Source: Geoalkalibacter ferrihydriticus DSM 17813 (GTDB taxonomy: Bacteria > Desulfobacterota > Desulfuromonadia > Desulfuromonadales > Geoalkalibacteraceae). From it: DNA of 64,000 nucleotides. The stretch covers positions 128,955 through 192,954 of the forward strand of contig NZ_JWJD01000004.1 of NCBI RefSeq assembly GCF_000820505.1, read 5' to 3'. The stretch's first letter is position 1; each line of letters starts with the position of its first letter. The translations under genes and the position numbers were made by a program. Under the pieces are notes generated by a model, which was given only the letters and a program-made list of their open reading frames with translations, was not told where the DNA came from and made no database searches. This document shows positions 44,876 to 52,745 of the stretch, piece by piece.

Positions 44876-46176
44876 CGACCAAGCCCCTGACTCTGCGGGA
44901 AATCTCCCTGTTTTTCTTTCCGCTCATGCTCAACGTCCAGTTCATGAGCGTCTCCCATTCGTTCATCAACGCCGCCCTGGCTCGCCAGCAGGACCCCGTC
45001 ACCTCCCTGGCCGCCTTTTCCGTAGCCATGGTGCTGCACATGTTCGTCGCGGCGCCCTCCTACCAGAACCAGGCGATCACCATCGCCATGGTCCGCGGCC
45101 GCAAAAGTCTGCGCGCAACCTGGATTTTCGTGCTGCTCACGGCGGTCTATGTGGCCACCCTGCTGGCGCTGCTCGCCTGGACGCCCATCGGCGATTTCGT
45201 TCTTTACCGCTTTCTCGGTGTCGAAGAAAAAGTAGGGGTAGAAGTGCAGGCCGTTCTGGCCATTCTGGTGCCGCTTCCCTTTCTCACCGGCGCCCGCGGC
45301 TTGCTGCAAGGGCTGGTCATCCAGGCACGGCGCACCGGGCTCGTCTCCACCGCCACCGGCATCCGCATCGGCGCGCTGCTGGCCTTTCTCGCCCTCGGCG
45401 CGCCCTGGTTGTCCGGGGCACGCCTGGCAGCCTTTGCTCTGCTCGGCTGCATCGCGGTGGAGACGCTGTTCGCGGCCTGGTTCGCGCGGCATTGCCGCAT
45501 CGATCACCAGGGAGCCCAAGAACATTCGCTGGGTGAAATCTTTCGTTTTTCCCTGCCCCTGGCATTTTCCTCAAGCCTGCAGTACACCATTCCCCTGTTA
45601 ATCAACGCCATAATCAGCCGATTGCCCGACGGCCCCCTGGCCCTGGCCGCCTTCGGCGTGATTCGCGGATTTCTGTTTTTGCTCGCCGGCCCCCTGCGCA
45701 ATCTGCAACAGGCCTACCAGACCCTGATTCGCAACGCCGCCGACTACCCGGCACTGCTGCGTTTTCACCGACGGGTCTCCGGTTTCCTGGCCGTGCTCCT
45801 GCTTCTCACCGCCTATCCTCTCAACGGCCCCATTCTCGGCACGGTCATGGGCCTGGATGCCGAAATGCGCGCCTACATCGCCCTGCCCCTGGCGAGTTGC
45901 GCTCTGTTTCCCATCTTTCACGGCGCCTCCAATCTGCTGCGCGGGATATTCACCCAGAACCATCAAACGGGCATGCTCGGCCGCGCCACCCTGTATAAAT
46001 TCTTTTACCTGCTGATCTGCTGGGGACTGATTCTGTTGTGGACCCCACCGATTCCAGGGGTGGCCGTCGCCATCTTCCTCATCGTTTCTGCCGAATTATT
46101 GGAACTGATCTACATGCACCTGCGCTGCCGCGCCCGCTTGCCCGAAGCATTTGCCGGGGTCGATTCCACGCGATAG
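44872..46176 (+). CDS. Polytopic membrane protein of the MATE/MOP type, possibly ANKH-like
   Basis: 434 residues from GTG 44872, which overlaps the phosphatase stop (GTGTGA). About twelve hydrophobic helices are visible in two similar halves, beginning LREISLFFFPLMLNVQFMSVSHSFINAALAR and, in the second half, FRFSLPLAFSSSLQYTIPLLINAIISR. This two-fold pattern is typical of the MOP flippase/MATE superfamily. The spacing and the FFPL...INAALAR start recall the bacterial ANKH-like branch. Substrate unknown. Confidence 0.72.
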   Translation: MTTKPLTLREISLFFFPLMLNVQFMSVSHSFINAALARQQDPVTSLAAFSVAMVLHMFVAAPSYQNQAITIAMVRGRKSLRATWIFVLLTAVYVATLLALLAWTPIGDFVLYRFLGVEEKVGVEVQAVLAILVPLPFLTGARGLLQGLVIQARRTGLVSTATGIRIGALLAFLALGAPWLSGARLAAFALLGCIAVETLFAAWFARHCRIDHQGAQEHSLGEIFRFSLPLAFSSSLQYTIPLLINAIISRLPDGPLALAAFGVIRGFLFLLAGPLRNLQQAYQTLIRNAADYPALLRFHRRVSGFLAVLLLLTAYPLNGPILGTVMGLDAEMRAYIALPLASCALFPIFHGASNLLRGIFTQNHQTGMLGRATLYKFFYLLICWGLILLWTPPIPGVAVAIFLIVSAELLELIYMHLRCRARLPEAFAGVDSTR

Positions 46177-46197
46177 ACTCAGAGGGAGAGGTAAATC

Positions 46198-46359
46198 ATG
46201 GAGAAAAAGCATCCTTGCCCCGATTGCAAGATGTGCCAGTGGTGTTCGGATGACCGCTGTCGGCTGTGTCTGCGCACCGGCTGCCGCAAGAAGCTCAGCA
46301 TGGCCGAGCAGATTGCCTTGTACGAAAAACTCAATGCCTTGAACAAAAAGGTTGATTGA
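46198..46359 (+). CDS. Small Cys-rich protein, 53 residues
   Basis: An ATG preceded by AGGGAGAGG (46182-46190) opens a 53-codon frame ending at TGA 46357-46359. It encodes MEKKHPCPDCKMCQWCSDD followed by RCRLCLRTGCRKK and a helical charged tail. Seven Cys in 23 residues (positions 7, 10, 13, 16, 21, 24, 29) suggest a metal site, zinc or iron-sulfur. No signal peptide is present. It lies 21 bases after the membrane protein and directly before a long terminator, so it is probably the last gene of that unit. Function unknown. Confidence 0.7.
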   Translation: MEKKHPCPDCKMCQWCSDDRCRLCLRTGCRKKLSMAEQIALYEKLNALNKKVD

Positions 46360-46390
46360 GCAGCTGCACTCACCTGAGCCGGCACAAAAA

Positions 46391-46435
46391 AAACAGGCCC
46401 TTGGCGCTGCGAGAAGCAGCGCCAAGGGCCTGTTT
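46391..46435. terminator. Bidirectional intrinsic terminator (20-bp perfect stem)
   Basis: A 20-bp perfect stem (46391-46410 with 46416-46435) around the loop GAGAA is flanked by A8 on the left and TTTA on the right. It sits between convergent transcription units: the Cys-rich gene on + and the carboxypeptidase-regulatory-like gene on -. Confidence 0.92.
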
Positions 46436-46458
46436 ACATTCTGAGTCGAAAAGGCAGG

Positions 46459-47283
46459 TCAGTTTTTCGCGTCATCCGCCGGTGATTGCGCGGGTCGCAT
46501 AGGACGACGCTCTTCGCTTCCCGCGGGGGGCAGCTTGATCACCTCGATGTCGATATCCTCGACAATCCCCTGCTCCGGCAGCGCCACCGCGCGCGGCTCG
46601 GCGCCGCCATAGACACCAACGTAGCCGCCGCCCATGAGGGGGCCACCACCATAGGATTCGCGCACCCGCAGAAATACCGGCTGGGGCCGATCGAGGCGCA
46701 GCAGATAGTGCCCTTGGGCGTCGGTGCGGTCGGATACGCCCACCGGCTGCAGCGACATGCTCGGATCAGCGAAAGCGAACACCAGCAGATCGGCAACCGG
46801 CTCGCCGGCCGTATCACGCACTGTGCCGCGAATGGCGAGATCCGCCTCGGGGGCAAAACCGTCGTAACGCCAACCGCCGGAGCGTGTGCCGACATCAAGC
46901 GTTTCTCCCGCACGCACTTGCACCTTGAAATACTCGCCTTCACCGCCGGGGCTCAAAAACACCTGGTCGCCGGGACGCGGAGGCCCGAGGGGCGGGCCGG
47001 GAGTTTGACGCACGATAGCGCCAAGATAATAGATGCCGGGCGCGGCCTGCAATTCGAAGGAGCCGTCCGCATCCAAAGCGGCCATGGCAGAGGGAATAAC
47101 GATGTAGCGCCTGGGATCGGGAATTTTGCCCGAAGCGACATCCCACAAAGAGGCAACGCCGCGGTAAGTGTCGACGCCTTCGACCTGGATACGCCCGATG
47201 ACTCGGCCGGTGTCGGAGGAGAGAGCCCCCTGGGGAAAAATCAGGAGAAAAAACAGAAGAAGGGAATACCGTGAGTAATTCAT
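46459..47283 (-). CDS. Exported protein with carboxypeptidase-regulatory-like domains
   Basis: 274 residues from the ATG at 47283, chosen over an upstream in-frame TTG because GAGG precedes it. A cleavable signal peptide is evident (RYSLLLFFLLIFPQGALSS). Two regulatory-like beta-sandwich domains follow: GRVIGRIQVEGVDTYRGV (about 28-120), with the GSFELQAAPGIYYL strand, and LAIRGTVRDTAGEPVADLLVFAFAD (about 150-230), with TDAQGHYLLRLDRPQPVFL. The tail is Pro/Ala-rich. Such domains are common in surface and adhesive proteins of these bacteria. It is the last gene of the putative sigma-54 operon. Confidence 0.82.
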   Translation of the reverse strand: MNYSRYSLLLFFLLIFPQGALSSDTGRVIGRIQVEGVDTYRGVASLWDVASGKIPDPRRYIVIPSAMAALDADGSFELQAAPGIYYLGAIVRQTPGPPLGPPRPGDQVFLSPGGEGEYFKVQVRAGETLDVGTRSGGWRYDGFAPEADLAIRGTVRDTAGEPVADLLVFAFADPSMSLQPVGVSDRTDAQGHYLLRLDRPQPVFLRVRESYGGGPLMGGGYVGVYGGAEPRAVALPEQGIVEDIDIEVIKLPPAGSEERRPMRPAQSPADDAKN

Positions 47284-47360
47284 GGGCAACCTCAGCCGAA
47301 AGAGTCAGAGAGAATCTATTTATCCCCCACCGACAGGGCCGCTGTCAACCCGAGCCAAAG

Positions 47361-48143
47361 CTATTTGTTGTGGCAGGCCAGGCACATGGCACTGCCGGTA
47401 TTGGGCATGATGAGAAAGGGACGGTACTTTTCGTCGGCGGTGGGATCATCCCAAGGAATGGTGGAGTCATAATTTACATGAGGGTCGTGGCAGGAGCCGC
47501 ATTCCACCCGGTTGCCCGCGCCATAAAAACGCACCCCGGCGGTAGCAGCCTCTACAGCGGAGTGCAGTTGATTGCCGCGCCCGACACTCTGGTAAGCGGT
47601 GCGCACCGCATCATAACTGAAGGAGATGGGATGGTCATCAGTCAGATTCCGGGTTTCCTCCGTAAGCATGCCGTCCTCGCCAAAAGCGCCGCCGATCCGC
47701 CCGGCGATGACAGGACCCAGCCAGACCAACGCCACATCGGTCTGCCCACTGTTCATGGTCGGATTGCCTGCCGAGCCGCTGCTGGGCCGCAGCACATGGT
47801 TGACTGCCATGGCCCCGTCATGACAGCTCATGCACAGCAGAGATTCATCACTGAGGGCGCGGGTGGCCCCGCCTGCCACGCTGTCAAGGGTTGCGGTGGT
47901 ATAGTGGGTGAACTCCATGGCGCCCGGCAAGGCCCGGTTCCACAAGGGACCATCCAGGGAGCCTCCGTGAGGTGTATGGCAGAAAATACAGACCTGGTCC
48001 TCCTCGTCGGCCACATAATACCACTCGGAGCTGGTTGAAAGATTATGCACCGTGTTCGCCACGCGCTGCGGACCCATGGCGGCCAGGGCGCAGGTTCCGG
48101 CAAAAAAAAGTAGGAGAACGATTAAAATTGGAATGCGCACCAT
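47361..48143 (-). CDS. Periplasmic tetrahaem c-type cytochrome
   Basis: 260 residues from ATG 48143. A signal peptide (PILIVLLLFFAGTCALA) directs export. Four CxxCH haem-c motifs are at 52-56 (CIFCHTPHG), 104-108 (CMSCH), 215-219 (CGSCHDPH) and 254-258 (CLACH), the last almost at the C-terminus. The CxxCHTPH and CxxCHDPH contexts match the doubled-CxxCH/cytochrome c family. It is probably an electron carrier or a haem-bearing structural partner of the large protein encoded 90 bases upstream. The leader carries a 12-bp GGGGAATTCCCC palindrome at 48165-48176. Confidence 0.93.
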   Translation of the reverse strand: MVRIPILIVLLLFFAGTCALAAMGPQRVANTVHNLSTSSEWYYVADEEDQVCIFCHTPHGGSLDGPLWNRALPGAMEFTHYTTATLDSVAGGATRALSDESLLCMSCHDGAMAVNHVLRPSSGSAGNPTMNSGQTDVALVWLGPVIAGRIGGAFGEDGMLTEETRNLTDDHPISFSYDAVRTAYQSVGRGNQLHSAVEAATAGVRFYGAGNRVECGSCHDPHVNYDSTIPWDDPTADEKYRPFLIMPNTGSAMCLACHNK

Positions 48144-48233
48144 TTTTCGAACATACTCCCGCCGGGGGAATTCCCCAGGCAAAGGTCAAAAAAACCGTCG
48201 CGGTCAACCTGCCGACTTAAGAACCTTCAATAT

Positions 48234-51194
48234 CTATTCCACTTTTTGAAGCACCAACCTAATCTCTGCAAGAGCCCTCTGGATTTCTGGCAAATCGGCC
48301 GCTTCCTCGGCCAACTCCGCTGCCAATGCGAGCGCTTGCTCCGTCCGTTCACCTTTGAGCGCCGCGCGGAGTGCGACGGCCTGAGTTTGGGACTGTCCCT
48401 CCAACTGGGCCTCCAGCCAGGTGACCCTGTCGGCCAGGGTGTGCCAAAAAGCAGACGCCGGCACACGCCCCTGGCCTTGCAGCAGTTGCAAATCGTGATT
48501 TTCGTCCACGAAAATCACATCCTTGCCGCCGCGCCCATCGACATCGGCGATAAAGAAGCGGAAGATATCGGGCATGAGAATGAAAGTCTTGCGCCCTTTC
48601 TGGGCAGCCTGTCCACCTTTACCACCTTTACCACCCTTAACGGACTTACCGACAGCGACTTCCGGAAGCCGTTCGAGACCGACTCCGCCCCCCCGACGCG
48701 GCCCTTCATTTACGGCGAGACGCGGCTCGGCCAGTTCCTGCCATTGCCCCTGGTCGTCACGGGCAAAGACGACAATTTCACCGTCGACGGCAACCAGCAA
48801 TTCTTTTTGGCCTGCGCCGGCCAGATCCCCCAGGAAAGGACTGCGCGCCCCTTCAAGGTGAAACCAGCCCTGAGCAGAGCCCAGCTGCGGATGGTCATCG
48901 CTGCCCTGGTTAAAATAGGCAAAAACCTGTCCGCTCTTGCCTCCGACCAGCAGATCTTTTAGCCCATTGCCGTTGAGATCGGCCACAAAAGGCACGGCCA
49001 TGGCGCCCACATCCACAGGGCCGCCAGGCGTGGAGAGATAGGAGCCTTGATCGAAGCGCGGCAAACCTGCCTGCCCCTGGTTGAGAAACAGGCGTACGCT
49101 TCCGTCGGCGCCACCGACGAGCAGATCGGGAAAATCGTCGTTGTTCCAGTCAACGACAAAGGGCGCCGCGCCCGGGATCAGGGGCAGGTCAAGCGCCTCA
49201 GCGGCAGCAAAGGCCGGCAGTTCGCGGCCGCTGTCCACTCCGCCCAGCAGCAGGATGCGCCCGTCCTGATCGCCGATAAGCAGATCGAGGCGACCGTCAG
49301 CGCTCAAATCGACCAGAAACGGAATACCGCTGCCCCCCGACACCGACGCGCCGAGGGAGCGCAGCGCGAATTTTTCAGGAAGGAATTGTGGAACCAATTC
49401 CGCGTAATGGCTCATGCTGATCCCGGAGACAACGGCGAGGGTCGCCACATGGGGCTCGAATCCGGGCGCTTTGACGACGACCGCGTAATCTCCATGTGCA
49501 ATATCCCTCAAAGTCAAGGGCGTTTCACCCACCAGGCGCCCCGCGTAGGCATGATTGCCACCCAGATAGACCTGGGCGCCGCTTAGACTGCTTTCAATGC
49601 GGACAATGGTTGCGCCATAGGTAAAGGCTCCGGTTTCGCTGGGATCGGACGCCAGGCCGTGATTATCCACGCCCCGCACCCGCCATTGGTAGAAAACACC
49701 CTGCTCCAGCGCCTCATAGTCGGGAAGATCGCTGAGCATGATTGACGTATGCTCCAGGGCAACACTGATCAGCGGGTCGTTGAAGCCGGGTTCCGTTGCA
49801 ATTTCCAGCCAATAATGAACCTGATCGAAGGGGTCTGGATCCGTCACTTCGGTCCATTCCAGCAGGCCCTCGCCTTCCATTAATTCGCCGGACAGCGGAC
49901 TGATGAGTTGGGGAGTTCCCGGCGGTTCCTGAACGGCATTGACGTAAAAGGTTTCCAGGGTACTCCAGGAGCTCTGAGCCTCACCGTCGAAGGCCTGTAC
50001 GCGCCATTGGTAGCCGGCATTTTCTTCGAGAGCGCCGGGCAGGGTGACACTCGTGGTGCCTTCGCCCTCTTCGACGTCGGAAATTTCCATGACCAGGGCT
50101 TCGTGACGATAGACCTCAACGGTATACGTCAGAACGTCACCATCGGAATCCAGGGCATTGTTAAAAGTCAAGGTCGGCAAGGCGGTCGCCACCTGGCTGC
50201 CGCCTAATGGAGAAACCGGAACCGGGGCCTCAGGGGGGTTATTGATCCGCACCGGCATGGTGCCGCCGTCAATACCGAAGATTTCCACGCGGCCATCGGC
50301 GCAGAGCACGAACAGACGTTTGAATTCGACATCGTAGGCCGCCGTCAAGGGCGTGGCCAATTGCCCCAGGCCGTAGCCGACCTGCTTGTAGGTCGACAGA
50401 AAAGTGCCCGGCAACCTGAGGATGCGAATCTCGGCTTTGAGCGAGTCGAGAAAATAGCCGCGTCCCTGGTCATCAAAGGCCATGCCGCCAAATGTGCTCA
50501 GGGCCGGAGTGCCGAAAGCGTTTTTGCCAAGCAGGGTGCGTAACAGGGCGCCGGCCTTGCTGAACACCTGGATTTTGGGCTCAACCGTGGTGCCCTGGCT
50601 GAAGTTGTCAGCTACGTGAATTTCGTCCCGAACGTTGTCGAGTCCCAAAGCGGCGATATTGGCGAACTGAGACGGTCCAACGCCAGGTGCGCCGAAACGA
50701 AACTGCAGACCACCGCCCGGTGCATAGATACCGATATTTTTCGCTTCCCCGTCGGCAACGAAAACATAACCCTGGGCGTCGACGGCAAGATTGAAGGCGA
50801 GGCTGAATTCTTCCGGGCCGCTGCCCAAGTAGCCGAGGACCTCACCGCTCTGCGTAGCGATGCGCACAACCGCCGTTTTGCCCCCGGCGTAAAGCACCTG
50901 GGCATCAGGGCTTATGGCCACACAACTTGCCTCAATGGGCAGGGGACCATAGGCACCGGCCGGCTCACCGTATCGGTCGAAGCGCAGAATCATTTGCGAA
51001 CGCGGTTCGGCCACATACAAATTGCCCTCGGCGTCGAGGGTCAGGTCCGTCGGCGCAGTCATGCCTTCACTGATGCGACCCAGGGAAGTAATGGTCGGAG
51101 CCACAGCAGCCACGGCGACGGCTTGCCAAATCACTCCGATGGCCAGCGAAATGGCGGCAAAAATCAAGCCTGATCTCAAGCTGAACTTTAGCAT
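48234..51194 (-). CDS. Large exported beta-propeller/FnIII/PEGA/FG-GAP protein
   Basis: 986 residues from ATG 51194, which has GAGGAGG 7 bases upstream. Order: signal peptide (about 1-32); NHL-type beta-propeller (about 40-325, repeats such as APTDLTLDAEGNLYVAEP and LAVDAQGYVFVADGE); two FnIII-like modules (about 330-530, each with YQWRV); a PEGA domain (about 535-605, GETPLTLRDIAHGDYAVVVKAPGFEP in pieces); FG-GAP/VCBS-like repeats (about 620-880, for example PFVVDWNNDDFPDLLVGGADGSV); a Gly-Lys tract (VKGGKGGKGGQAAQKG); and a helical, Glu/Ala-rich C-terminus. No enzyme signature is seen. An extracellular scaffold or binding role is inferred. Confidence 0.85.
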   Translation of the reverse strand: MLKFSLRSGLIFAAISLAIGVIWQAVAVAAVAPTITSLGRISEGMTAPTDLTLDAEGNLYVAEPRSQMILRFDRYGEPAGAYGPLPIEASCVAISPDAQVLYAGGKTAVVRIATQSGEVLGYLGSGPEEFSLAFNLAVDAQGYVFVADGEAKNIGIYAPGGGLQFRFGAPGVGPSQFANIAALGLDNVRDEIHVADNFSQGTTVEPKIQVFSKAGALLRTLLGKNAFGTPALSTFGGMAFDDQGRGYFLDSLKAEIRILRLPGTFLSTYKQVGYGLGQLATPLTAAYDVEFKRLFVLCADGRVEIFGIDGGTMPVRINNPPEAPVPVSPLGGSQVATALPTLTFNNALDSDGDVLTYTVEVYRHEALVMEISDVEEGEGTTSVTLPGALEENAGYQWRVQAFDGEAQSSWSTLETFYVNAVQEPPGTPQLISPLSGELMEGEGLLEWTEVTDPDPFDQVHYWLEIATEPGFNDPLISVALEHTSIMLSDLPDYEALEQGVFYQWRVRGVDNHGLASDPSETGAFTYGATIVRIESSLSGAQVYLGGNHAYAGRLVGETPLTLRDIAHGDYAVVVKAPGFEPHVATLAVVSGISMSHYAELVPQFLPEKFALRSLGASVSGGSGIPFLVDLSADGRLDLLIGDQDGRILLLGGVDSGRELPAFAAAEALDLPLIPGAAPFVVDWNNDDFPDLLVGGADGSVRLFLNQGQAGLPRFDQGSYLSTPGGPVDVGAMAVPFVADLNGNGLKDLLVGGKSGQVFAYFNQGSDDHPQLGSAQGWFHLEGARSPFLGDLAGAGQKELLVAVDGEIVVFARDDQGQWQELAEPRLAVNEGPRRGGGVGLERLPEVAVGKSVKGGKGGKGGQAAQKGRKTFILMPDIFRFFIADVDGRGGKDVIFVDENHDLQLLQGQGRVPASAFWHTLADRVTWLEAQLEGQSQTQAVALRAALKGERTEQALALAAELAEEAADLPEIQRALAEIRLVLQKVE

Positions 51195-51274
51195 GGGAAT
51201 CCTCCTCAAGGCGCCAGTGGTCGGCGGCGCCGGGCAGACATTTAGGCAAACTTATGAGCCTGCCCTAAACATCC

Positions 51275-51290
51275 TGCAAGGGAGGTACCA
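51275..51290 (-). promoter_or_regulatory. Sigma-54 (-24/-12) promoter of the exported-protein operon
   Basis: Read on the minus strand the site is TGGTACCTCCCTTGCA: GG and GC are separated by exactly 10 bases, close to the consensus TGGCAC-N5-TTGC. Expected initiation is near 51264, giving a 70-base leader before the ATG at 51194. The leader starts with an inverted repeat (CTGCCC at 51260-51265 with GGGCAG at 51232-51237). The gene directly upstream encodes a sigma-54 activator. Confidence 0.8.
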
Positions 51291-51325
51291 AAAGAAGAAA
51301 AGAGCGAGAAAGAGATGGGTGAATT

Positions 51326-51360
51326 GCGCGCCCCCGAATCCCGAGGATCCGCGGGCGCGC
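51326..51360. promoter_or_regulatory. Long inverted repeat upstream of the sigma-54 promoter
   Basis: GCGCGCCC (51326-51333) and GGGCGCGC (51353-51360) flank a further imperfectly paired core, giving a stem of about 16 bp. It is centred about 79 bases upstream of the predicted start. This spacing suits an activator (enhancer) site for the adjacent response regulator. It could equally be the factor-independent end of that regulator's gene, but no T-tract follows it on the minus strand. Confidence 0.45.
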
Positions 51361-51368
51361 GGTCGACT

Positions 51369-52745
51369 CTAAAGAAATCCGAATTTTTTCATGCGATAGC
51401 GAAAGGCATCGATGCCGAGATTGAGTTTTTTGGCCGCCTTTGACTGGTTGCCGTCGGTCAATTCCAGAGATTGGCGAATGAGTTCGCGCTCGACCTCTTC
51501 AATGTCGATGCCCTCGGGGGGAATTTGAAAACTTAGCGGGCCGCTGCTCAGCACGCCGGCCTTACCGACGATTTCCTGAGGAAGATGCTCAAGGAGCAAA
51601 GTTTCTTCGTTTTCCAGAATGATGGCGCGCTCGATCACGTTACGCAATTCGCGGATATTTCCCGGCCAGGGGTATTCAAGCAGAAACTTCTCGGCCATGG
51701 GAGAGACGCCCTTGACACTTTTGCCGAACTCGCGATTGAAGTGAGCGATAAAGTGTTCAACCAAAGGCAGTATATCGTCTTTTCGCTCACGCAGAGACGG
51801 CAGGAACAGGGGAATCACTTGAAGACGGTAGTAGAGGTCGGCACGGAAACTTTTGTCGGCGATGGCTTCGAGCAGATCCTTGTTGGTGGCGGAGATGATG
51901 CGCACATCAACGCTGATGTCCTTGGACCCACCGACCCGGCGAAAGGTGCGTTCTTCGAGGACCCGCAAAAGCTTGGCCTGCATGCCCATGGCCATGTCGC
52001 CGATCTCGTCGAGAAAGATGGTTCCCCCGTCGGAGAGTTCGAACAGACCTTTTTTCTGGACCTTGGCGTCGGTAAAGGCACCGCGTTCATGGCCCATCAA
52101 CTCGCTCTCGAGGAGCGTTTCGGGAACGGCCGCGCAATTGATGGCCATAAACGGCTTATCGGCACGGGCACTTTCGTAATGGATGGCCTTGGCGACCAAT
52201 TCCTTGCCGGTGCCGCTTTCGCCTTGGACGAGGACGGTACTCGCATCACTTTGCGCCACCTTCTTGATCAGACTCAGCACATTTTGCATGTGGCGGCTGT
52301 CGCCGATGAGGTTGCTGATGCCGAAGTGGCGCGACTGCTCCGAGCGCAGATGTGCAACTTCGCGCTTGAGTTCGCCGGTCTCCAGGGCTTTTTTGATGGT
52401 GATGGCCAACTCATCGAGGTTGAACGGCTTGCCGATATAGTCATAGGCGCCCATGCGCATGGCCTTGACCGCCGTTTCCAGAACCCCCAAGGCGGTGATC
52501 ATAATGACGATCAGCTCGCCGTCAAGATCCTTGGCCTTTTGCAGGACCTCGAGTCCGTTGATCCCGGGCAACTGGATATCGAGCAGCACCAGATCGGGGG
52601 ATTCGTCCCTGATCAGGCGCAGGGCGTCCTCTCCGGACCCGGAGGTGAGAACCTCGTAGCCCTGTTTGCTGAGATTTTGCTCCAGGGACCAGCGAATCAG
52701 GTGCTCGTCATCGACCACCAGAATCTTATGTTTGCCCACAGTCAT
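51369..52745 (-). CDS. Sigma-54-dependent response regulator (NtrC family)
   Basis: A 458-residue activator. Receiver domain with phospho-acceptor D56 (LVLLDIQLPG) and K106; AAA+ domain with Walker A GESGTGKE at 175-182, the sigma-54 contact loop reading GAFTDA at 222-227 instead of the usual GAFTGA, Walker B GGTIFLDEIGDM and the R-finger region FRADLYYRLQVIPLFLPSLRER in pieces; and a C-terminal Fis-type helix-turn-helix (about 415-455, IRQSLELTDGNQSKAAKKLNL). Its start lies inside the end of the haem-c kinase gene, its evident partner. Confidence 0.96.
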   Translation of the reverse strand: MTVGKHKILVVDDEHLIRWSLEQNLSKQGYEVLTSGSGEDALRLIRDESPDLVLLDIQLPGINGLEVLQKAKDLDGELIVIMITALGVLETAVKAMRMGAYDYIGKPFNLDELAITIKKALETGELKREVAHLRSEQSRHFGISNLIGDSRHMQNVLSLIKKVAQSDASTVLVQGESGTGKELVAKAIHYESARADKPFMAINCAAVPETLLESELMGHERGAFTDAKVQKKGLFELSDGGTIFLDEIGDMAMGMQAKLLRVLEERTFRRVGGSKDISVDVRIISATNKDLLEAIADKSFRADLYYRLQVIPLFLPSLRERKDDILPLVEHFIAHFNREFGKSVKGVSPMAEKFLLEYPWPGNIRELRNVIERAIILENEETLLLEHLPQEIVGKAGVLSSGPLSFQIPPEGIDIEEVERELIRQSLELTDGNQSKAAKKLNLGIDAFRYRMKKFGFL

